The notes beneath the pieces are model-generated. The model had not been told where the DNA came from. It saw only the letters and a program-made list of their open reading frames with translations, and did no database searches. From Gavia stellata (lineage: Eukaryota > Chordata > Aves > Gaviiformes > Gaviidae): a stretch of 64,000 bases of DNA. The stretch covers positions 3,410,001 to 3,474,000 of the forward strand of contig NC_082600.1 of the NCBI RefSeq assembly GCF_030936135.1, read 5' to 3'. The position numbers and the translations under genes were made by a program. Positions 51,493 to 64,000 of this stretch are shown here, in pieces. Every line of letters begins with the position of its first letter. Position 1 is the stretch's first letter.

Positions 51493-51596
51493 ATGCTGTT
51501 GGGAAAACTTGTGCGGCCGGTGCGCAGCCTAAGCAAGCTGCCGCCGCCGGGCGCCTGCAGACACTTCTGGGGATGGCTGAATGCCGTGTTCAACAA
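51493..51596 (+). CDS. DMAC2L: DMAC2L coding exon 1 (residues 1-34)
   Basis: Starts ATG CTG TTG GGA, six bases after a good acceptor (TTTTCTTCAAG|AGCACG), so the 5' UTR is probably spliced. A plausible upstream non-coding exon ends at about 51167 (GCGGCG|GTGAGG). It ends TTCAACAA|GTAAGA. Confidence 0.92.
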
Positions 51597-54500
51597 GTAA
51601 GAGTGATTCGGTGTGCACAAGTCAGTTAACGGGTCGCAGGTATCCACTGCGTGGTTTGTGAAGCAGGGAGCATTAAGTCCCAGGACTGGAGAGAACATTT
51701 TCTGTTATCAGTGCTTTTCTTTCCCCCGGATTGCATGTGGATGCTTGGCAGGGGTCGTTCCTTACCTGTTTGTTTCCAGTTACAAAGCTGTGGCCTTCCA
51801 GAGGAAGGTGTGCGCTTTGCTCCCCTCCCCGGGGTGGCCGAGGCAAGTTGGCGATGTGGATTCTCTCCCTAAATGCTGGTCTTCCTTTGACCCTCGACTG
51901 CATTTAAACCAGTAGCACATCATGCCCCCTTTACTTATTCAGAAAAGCATCTAAGCAACGCGCCGTTTACAATGATGTGATTCAGCCACACAAGGGTTTC
52001 ACATTTCCTTTTGGAAACATAAAGTCTTTCTCTGTGAAACTTTCTCTGCCCATAACTTTTGCCAGTAGCTAATAGTTTTGCCTTATGTCTTCTAGCTCTG
52101 TGGAAAGGTTTGCATGGTGTAGCTGATTGCTGTTATGGGGCGGGAAGCTCAACCAGACAGGAGTCTCTTCCAGGTCTCCGCTTCTGTCTTCAGCATTCCT
52201 CACCAGACTAAGAAAGATATCCTTTCCCTGAACGGACCCAAGGATTTTAACTAATTGCTGAAGTGCGTCTTTTTGAAAAATTATAATTGTTGAGGAAAAA
52301 AGGCTTCAGGAATGGCATACATGTGACAGGCAATGAGAGGTTTTATATAATATGTTTGGGAGACAAATTTGCAATTGTTGTAAAGCCTTATTCTGGGTAG
52401 AGAAAGGTGGTTTTTATCTCTCCTTACAGATGTGGAAGGAAACAATCAATTAGAAGGGTTTACACATGACAAGTCAAGTTGCATTTGTATTCTTTCTTTT
52501 TTTACTGCAAGTAACTGCCATTTAAAACAAGTTTAAAGAAACCTTATGCCAGACTGATTAAGAACCAGCACAATCCAAATAATTATATGTAAACCACTTC
52601 CAGTAAATCATATTTCTTACTGTTCTGACATCTTATCATGCACATACCCAAATATTTGTTGTGCAGTCATATTATCATCAAGACAATAAACCTGCCACGT
52701 AGAAACCGTGTGAATGCTCTTTCTGTCTCGGCAGGGTGGACTACGAACGTATACAAGCCGTTGGCCCTGACAGGGCAGCTTCAGAATGGCTGTTGCGATG
52801 TGGTGCCCTGGTGCGCTATCAAGGCTATCAGAAATGGCAGCAGGACTACAACGGTCTCCCAACGGGGCCCTTGGGGAAATACAAGATAGAAGCAATTAAT
52901 GCCACTGACTCTTGCATCATGTACAGAGGATTTGACTATTTGGGTAATGTAGACACAGCTGTGCAAAGATTATACTGAATGGTCTTAGTTCTTTCAGTTG
53001 CGTCAAAATATGAATAACCGGGTCATTTTCTCGTTCCTTAGTAAGATATAGAGAAATATTTTGAAAAATTATTTTTTGCTTTTTTCCTTAAAATTACTTT
53101 ACAAATATTCAGCAGTTCCTACGATTTTGCTGGAGGTGTGGCGTGAAGCAGAAAGAGATTGGGGACTTCACCAGCCCTTACCTGAAGAGACAGTAGCGCT
53201 AGGGAAGTGCGACAAGGATTTGCTATTTCATTGAGTTCATAGTTAAGTAGTTGGTAGCAAAAAGCACTACTTTAAATATTCTTTTTCTTCTAAACTAAGT
53301 GATGGTTTTGGTGTCTGAGAATACTGCTTATTCTCCAGGCAGGTATGATGTTTTCGAAGGAAAAAAAAAAAGCAAGCTCTTACTTTCTTACAAAGAAAGA
53401 GATTAAAAAAGTGTTTCAGGTCTCCTTTAAATAACAAAAAACAAAATGGGGAACAGACCATTTTATCTTTTCCTTGGCAGGGGACCTTGAATTTCCTGCA
53501 ATATTATGTTCCTAAGTCAGAGTTCTTGTTTATCACCCAAACTTGTAGAGTTTTTTTACTTGCCCACGTCAAAGCTCTTAGAATCTTACCCAAAAGCTAC
53601 AAACCCTGGGGTTTTCATATATCTGAAGTACCACAAAGGGACTTTGGAGAGTCATTGTGCATTACGACCCCACTGCATAGAGCAGCATGTTACTGTGTGG
53701 TTTTGGAGGCAGTTACTAAATGGGCGAGTGAGAACTTACTTCACAACCACTACAAGTTGTTCCTGGTATCCTGAAGCAATTACTCGTTTTTGTCTTTCCA
53801 GATGGTCTTGAACACGTTACAGAAATCAAGCTGCAGAAGTGTATTTACATACAGGACGAGTGTCTGCAGAGGCTCAGCGAGACGAAGAATCTACAGAAGA
53901 CTCTCCTCCAGCTGCAGATAATTTCTTGTGGGAATGTCACAGATAAAGGCATCATAGCACTTCACAAGCTGACGTACGTGAGCTGCTGAGCTCTTCTGGC
54001 TCCCTAGCTGTTACCACCCTGCGGTTTTGGGGTTGTGTTGACTGAAGGGCTAAAGTCTGAATGTTTCGGGGCTGTTTCAGGCGTGTGGGACTGTGGGATA
54101 GCTGGGTTTGGGGACTGACCCGAATGACAGCCTGGGAGGGATGGCACTGCCACTGCAGGAAATGTTTCTTCAAGCGTGGTTGCAGACAAAGCGTTGTGGA
54201 TAGCTCTGAAAAGACGTGCAGATTAACATATTACTCAGCCTTTTAAGGCTGCTGTCAGGGAGTTGTGTAGCACTGAGGCCTGCAGCTGAGAAAGCCAGAA
54301 TCATCTGCTGCGCTTGTCCTCAGAGCTGAGCACAGCATCTCCCATTTACACTTGAAGTAACTTACGCAGTGTTGATTGCTGCACAAATTAGAGCAGGACA
54401 TGTGCTCTCGGCCAACACACAACCTTTGCAAAAGCAGTGAACGTGTACAGCTTCTTTCCCCGTTGGCACATGAGGTGGGTTTTGCTTGAGGATAAGTCAT

Positions 54501-55288
54501 TAACGATCACCTTGGTTTCTACTTCTGACCCACCTTGCTGCAGCTCCTCGTCAGGGCGGGCTTTGATGGTGTCCTGTAACTTTTATTGTCTTTCTACAGC
54601 TCACAGTGCTTCCTGTCACTCAGTTACCTTGTGCTCACTGTAGCCTGAGAGGTCGTAGGGCAGAGCTGTGGTTTCTAGCGCTCAGGCATGGGAAGCGGTA
54701 TGGGTTGGGTACTGTGCACCTTGGAAGCACGTCTGTAGGTTCCTTACAGAACCGTGGCCTTCAAGTAACTGGGAGCTGTTTAGTATTACATGGAGTTAAT
54801 AGACATCTACAAATGGGTGATATGGTGACTTGGATTTCATCCTACAGAAAGTTATTATTAAGGACTTTCTGTATTACTCTATTATTTACATTAAAATAAC
54901 TTTTACTAAATTGCTATTGAAATTATTATTAAATACTATTTAATATAAAGGAAGCCTCCTGCTGTGGGGGGTCTGGGATCTCTTTGAGCTGTGTAGAAGG
55001 ACTGAACTTACGGTAAGCTAAAAACTTTAAGCACCCACTTCTGAAAAAAACTTCCATTAGAACCAGTAACCTTTTAAAATACTCAAAATAACTATGGTAG
55101 AATAATCCTTTGTCTAATTTCTGCATCAACTGGTAAATAGTAGTTGCTGACTTTTCTTTTTAAATATTTCTAGGAACCTTGAGTATTTGTATCTGAGTGA
55201 CCTTCCTGGAATAAGAGAGAAAGAAACTACTGTTCACATCCTTCAGCAGGCACTGCCAAACCTACAGCTGGAACTGGATTTAGAATAA
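51493..55288 (+). CDS. DMAC2L: DMAC2L (ATP5S), mitochondrial ATP synthase coupling factor B-like protein (complete, 4 coding exons)
   Basis: Also called ATP synthase subunit s or factor B, this is a small leucine-rich-repeat protein of the mitochondrial inner membrane/matrix, associated with ATP synthase coupling and related to complex I assembly factor DMAC2. Four coding segments of 104, 209, 172 and 115 nt total exactly 600 nt: 199 aa plus stop, as in the human 200-aa form. The N-terminus MLLGKLVRPVRSLSKLPPPG is basic, like a presequence, followed by FWGWLNAVFNKVDYER. Then come VGPDRAASEWLLRCGA.VRY, LPTGPLGKYKIEAI.ATDSCIM and LRR-like strands (LEHVTEIKLQKC, LLQLQIISCGNVTDKGIIAL, LEYLYLSDLPGI). 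All junctions are GT..AG. It is divergent from L2HGDH. Confidence 0.96.
51597..52734 (+). other. DMAC2L: DMAC2L intron after coding exon 1
   Basis: A 1.1-kb AT-rich intron starting GTAAGA and ending CTCGGCAG. Short open frames at its 5' end have no recognisable similarity. Confidence 0.8.
52735..52943 (+). CDS. DMAC2L: DMAC2L coding exon 2 (residues 35-104)
   Basis: Encodes KVDYERIQAVGPDRAASEW..YKIEAINATDSCIMYRGFDYLG. The acceptor is CTCGGCAG|GGTGG and the donor TTGG|GTAATG. This block is almost identical to mammals apart from the Q-rich GYQKWQQDY stretch. Confidence 0.96.
53802..53973 (+). CDS. DMAC2L: DMAC2L coding exon 3 (residues 105-161)
   Basis: Encodes DGLEHVTEIKLQKCIYIQDE..IISCGNVTDKGIIALHKL, leucine-rich repeats of the cysteine-containing type (C..VTDKGI..L). 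The donor CTGAC|GTACGT restores the frame (T-N-L); a second donor-like GTGAGC begins four bases later. Confidence 0.95.
55174..55288 (+). CDS. DMAC2L: DMAC2L coding exon 4 with stop codon (residues 162-199)
   Basis: Encodes NLEYLYLSDLPGIREKETTV and ends NLQLELDLE, with TAA at 55286-55288. The acceptor is AAATATTTCTAG|GAAC. It matches the human LKYLLLSDLPGVREKEN segment. Confidence 0.95.
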
Positions 55289-55703
55289 ACGCAATTGCAC
55301 GTAACTGGGATGTATTTGATGTCACAGTATTTATCATATGTTGCATAGTTGTACTACGCTACTGTATTTCCAGGTACGGAAATAAGCCCAGGTCTTCCAA
55401 TCCAGCCTTAAAAGCTGTATGCAATCTTTTCTGCAATTAAGTATTATTAAGCTTAAACTATATGGTGAATGAACAACAGAGAAGGCAGGCTTCTGTGCAT
55501 AGTCATTTTTTTCCTGGTTTTATAGGAAGCTGTTAATACATCGATTAGAAGTTTTCAAATATTTTCTTGCACAGAAATTCTTGCGCAAAATGACAGTGGG
55601 AAGAACGTCGGTGCTGTGAAACAGCAGTGCTGTAGTGTTGGCGCTGTGGGAACGAGAGCGGTTTACTCTCTGAAAATCTCGCCCAGTCAATGGGTGACGA
55701 TTT

Positions 55704-55709
55704 AATAAA
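55704..55709 (+). terminator. DMAC2L: DMAC2L poly(A) signal AATAAA
   Basis: AATAAA in GATTTAATAAAATAGC, 415 nt past the stop, with GT-rich sequence (GCGTGTGGGC) just downstream. The 3' UTR therefore probably ends near 55725-55735. Confidence 0.75.
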
Positions 55710-55729
55710 ATAGCGTGTGGGCTTTTTTT

Positions 55730-58708
55730 CTGTTCTTCACGCTTTGACTCATGTAGCCTTTGTTTGTTTTAAATGGAGCGATTGACAGACAGGCAGTCTA
55801 ACCTCATAAAGCCTGAGCTGGTGAACTGACACTGCCATATTTGTGGAGAAGCAGGGTCTTTCAGATATGCCCTTGCACACGTTTTTGCCCTGTGCTGACA
55901 TGGACTAAATTAACTCTGTGTACCTCTTTAGTTGCATCCGTATCACTCCTGCTAAATAAGAAAATGATTCATCCTCAGGAAGAATTTAGCATTTTTAGTC
56001 AAATTCCTAGCTTTGGTGGCAGGGGAGAGAAAGGTGGTAGGCAGCGACTCCAAGAGAGCAGATTTCACAGTGATGTCTCGGACATGGCTACCTCTGCGTA
56101 ACTGAGAGACTGTCTTCTTAGCCCAGCTAAGCGTCAGCTTGCCCTCTGAAGGAAATGATACCAAGCAGCGGGAAGGATAACATTTTGCACTAGCTGCATC
56201 GCGGGGCTGATTCTTCTTGGTATCTCCTAGCCCAGAGCGGGCAGGAACGGTGGCTAGAAATCAAGCTCCCTCCAGCCTGCACTGCCCTGGGCCGTGTCCA
56301 GGAGCTGACTGCCTGGCCGCCGACCACTTACAGACAGCACCTGGGTGCTGCGATTCCTTGCACGTACACGGGATTAGATGGCTGAATATCCATACAGAAA
56401 ATACTGGAACGACAAAGCTTTCTGAGCGTAACCAAAACTACCCATGGACACAATGTACAAGAGTAAAATGTATTAAATTGTAATATGAAATAAAAGGTAG
56501 GCACGCTCTGTGAGGATACGGCACCTGTCCCATTGAAACTGCTTTTTGTGTTGTTGAACACAGAACAGTACTGGGAAAAGAAAACATTTTTGCTCTAGGT
56601 TTCGAGTAGAAAGAGGATGTTGTTTGCCCAGTAGTAAAACTGTATGCAGTAAAACACATCCAGTAAATTGGGAAAACAAGCTACGTTTCTTTTATTCAAA
56701 ATCAACACAATATTACATCCTGAGATTATGCAAAACCCAAGAATCATTCTAATACATAGGCTTAGGTAGAATTCCTGCCTGTGTCTGGCCAATGGTGTAA
56801 ATTATATTAATGAATTATTTTTGATAAAAACAACTTCTGTAACACTACAGGCAAGTGATTTCACTATTGACAGAAACAGCAAATAAAAGCAACGTCATAA
56901 TGCAAGGAAGAAGCAGGCAGGAGAAACTCTGAAAAGACTAAAGAAACAAGAGGTTTGACTACCAAAATGTTCCCTCCTGGTAACAGTGCCTGTTGAGCCT
57001 TCTGTTAAGTCAAAGTCATTACCAGTCCTTTTAATACTTTGTGATCTATAAGTGCAGGACGTAAGACAGACGTATCTTTAAAGCAGTGCTATTTCAGCAG
57101 GTTTATAACTAACTGGAGCAGTTAGGTCACCTCTCTTCAGGCTTGGCTCCACAAACATATACATGTCTTCCACTCGCATTGGCTATACGTTTACAGTTCC
57201 TCACGGGATCAGTGCCTTAGCCCCAGTCTAAAGCAGTGCTGCTGTTTTGACACAGTGTGACTCTGATTTATTTGGCAAGGTTGCAGTTCTGCCAAGTTTG
57301 AAACACAGGCGATAGATAGGCAAAGGAGTTTTAAAATCCACACTGTGAGCACTGGGTTGCAGTAATCCTGAACCAGTATACAATCCTGAACCAGTATACA
57401 ATCACAAACCAGTATACAATCACGAATTAAAGCAAAACAAATGTTTTTTCCTTTGTACGCAGAACACTGACTAACTAGCTTGGATTTCTCTCTGCGTACC
57501 ACCTTTCTTCCATCAGTGACCCAGAGTACATTACTTCACAGACCACTTTTGTATATGTCATAACACATATTAATTTAGTTTTCTACCACGTATCCTCCTT
57601 TTATAAATTCTGAACGACTTGAACTTTGAACAATAAATAGTTTTTAATCTGCCATCCGGTTAGATGTTAGGGAAATGGTAGTCTGATTTCCTTGGTTTGC
57701 AGCAGTACTTCTTGCTGTCCAAAGCTGGCAGAACGTTACTAGTGGTTAACTGAGGCAGGTACTGTAACTAAAGGAGAAGTTACATAGTGTGTATTTGTTT
57801 GAAATGAGAACAAAGCCTGCATTTCATTTTCCAAAAAGGAATATAAGCTATAAAATTATTCCTACTGTAACCCTGTACTTTCCAAATGAAGAGTCACGGT
57901 TCTGGTGTTCTGCAACTGGACTGCAACCAGAACAGCTCATTAAAGAGATTTCTTCCAGTCATCCAGGGCAAGAAAAATATTACTGTTATATCCTATGTCA
58001 TAGAAATGGAAGAGGCGAGTCAGCCTGATCCAGGAATTTCTATGCTGTAGCAGTTCTCCATCCTACACCTCCAACTTCCCTCCATGTTACCAGTTCCGTG
58101 TTACAGCTGTCACGGGGAATGTGGCTCACAGGAAGAAAGAAAGAACTGCTGAACAACTCTCATCACGAGGCTGGCTTTGGAGACTTGGGCTGGAGTCTGG
58201 AAAGACTGACACGGCAGGGAGACATCTGCTTGGCAACTCCAGTTGCAGAAACACCCAGGGCATTGTGTAACGTCTGGGACCGAGTAAGGGATCCCATCCC
58301 ATCAGCAGTTACAAATGGAACTGGGCATTTTTGCCATGTCCATAATTTGGGATTTAAATGCACCAAACAGATCCCAGAGAACTCCGAACTAAACCAGCCA
58401 CGCAAGCCCGTCCAGTTTGTTCAGCTATCCTGTTATACTTTGTCAGGAATGTGCATTCCTGGACAAATCCCATCCCTCACATCACTGTGCTGCTTATCCC
58501 CGGTGACTCAATGGCGCTGCAATGCAGAATTCATTCAGTTTGTACCGAGTTACTCTTTAGCCAGGAGGTTCATTTTCTCCTCGGGCTAAAATTAAGATCG
58601 GTCCAATGCAGGAGCTCTCTCTCACCGTTAACTACCAGCATGAACCACCTCCTGTGGGCCAAACAAAGAGAGCCAGTCCCCCCTTTAGGCATGCAGCATT
58701 AGATACTA
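55730..58708. other. Convergent region between DMAC2L and the CDKL1 stop, probably with the CDKL1 3' UTR
   Basis: Between the two tail-to-tail genes. Minus-strand AATAAA motifs at 57267-57272 and 56691-56696 are candidate CDKL1 poly(A) signals, implying a 3' UTR of about 1.4 or 2.0 kb. An 18-bp minisatellite lies at 57364-57425. I find no remaining CDKL1 C-terminal exon here. Confidence 0.6.
57364..57425. repeat. 18-bp minisatellite, about 3.4 copies
   Basis: AATCCTGAACCAGTATAC twice, then AATCACAAACCAGTATAC, then a partial AATCACGAA. It lies inside the probable 3' UTR or downstream flank of CDKL1. Confidence 0.95.
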
Positions 58709-63872
<5,164 letters not shown>

Positions 63873-64000
63873 TTAACCTGGCCCTCAGATAAAGAGCCTC
63901 CAAATTCAGCCATATACCCCTTGCACATTGTTCCATGAATGTTAACCAGGCAATCATTCCTGCTGAAAGAGAAGGTGAAAGGGTTCCTTAACAGCAGCTA

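Noticed and set aside
50490-51698. 402-codon minus-strand open frame across the L2HGDH promoter
   Set aside because: It reads through the CpG island in a frame other than L2HGDH exons 1 and 2, is rich in Arg/Pro/Gly from GC composition, and has no recognisable domain.

Overview
The window is vertebrate nuclear DNA, most probably from a bird. Four spliced genes can be read exon by exon, with canonical GT..AG junctions and unbroken reading frames. They lie in the order SOS2 (minus strand) - L2HGDH (minus) - DMAC2L/ATP5S (plus) - CDKL1 (minus), the same order and orientation as on human chromosome 14q21-q22. Introns are short for vertebrates: eight SOS2 exons fit in 28 kb. Remnants of CR1-type LINEs, the dominant retroposons of birds and other sauropsids, are present. 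A compact-genome reptile cannot be excluded from sequence alone.

Layout. Positions 1-32931 hold the 5' part of SOS2: coding exons 8 to 1, residues 1-356, covering the histone-fold domain and most of the DH domain; the rest of the gene lies off the left edge. Positions 32.0-33.8 kb are the SOS2 CpG island and promoter. Positions 33.8-37.0 kb are intergenic sequence plus the likely L2HGDH 3' UTR. Positions 37014-51106 hold the complete L2HGDH coding sequence in ten exons (444 codons before the stop), a mitochondrial FAD-dependent L-2-hydroxyglutarate dehydrogenase. L2HGDH and DMAC2L are divergent and share a CpG-island promoter at about 50.56-51.42 kb, with 386 bp between their start codons. 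DMAC2L is complete in four coding exons (199 aa), and its poly(A) signal lies near 55704. CDKL1 converges on it tail to tail; its five 3' coding exons are present, covering the catalytic loop to the stop, and its N-terminal lobe lies off the right edge.

The four genes do not form one pathway. SOS2 is a Ras guanine-nucleotide exchange factor, L2HGDH and DMAC2L are nuclear-encoded mitochondrial proteins sharing a promoter, and CDKL1 is a CDK-like kinase. About 95% of the window is intronic or intergenic. I found no CRISPR array, operon, tRNA, rRNA or credible additional protein gene, and no previously undescribed biological system. The items most worth a second look are a (GGGGCC)n tract in L2HGDH intron 1, a YY1 motif containing the L2HGDH start codon, an isolated CpG-dense patch in SOS2 intron 1, a 1-kb ancient CR1 relic, a possible stop-containing cassette exon in SOS2 intron 8, and a shortened CDKL1 C-terminus.
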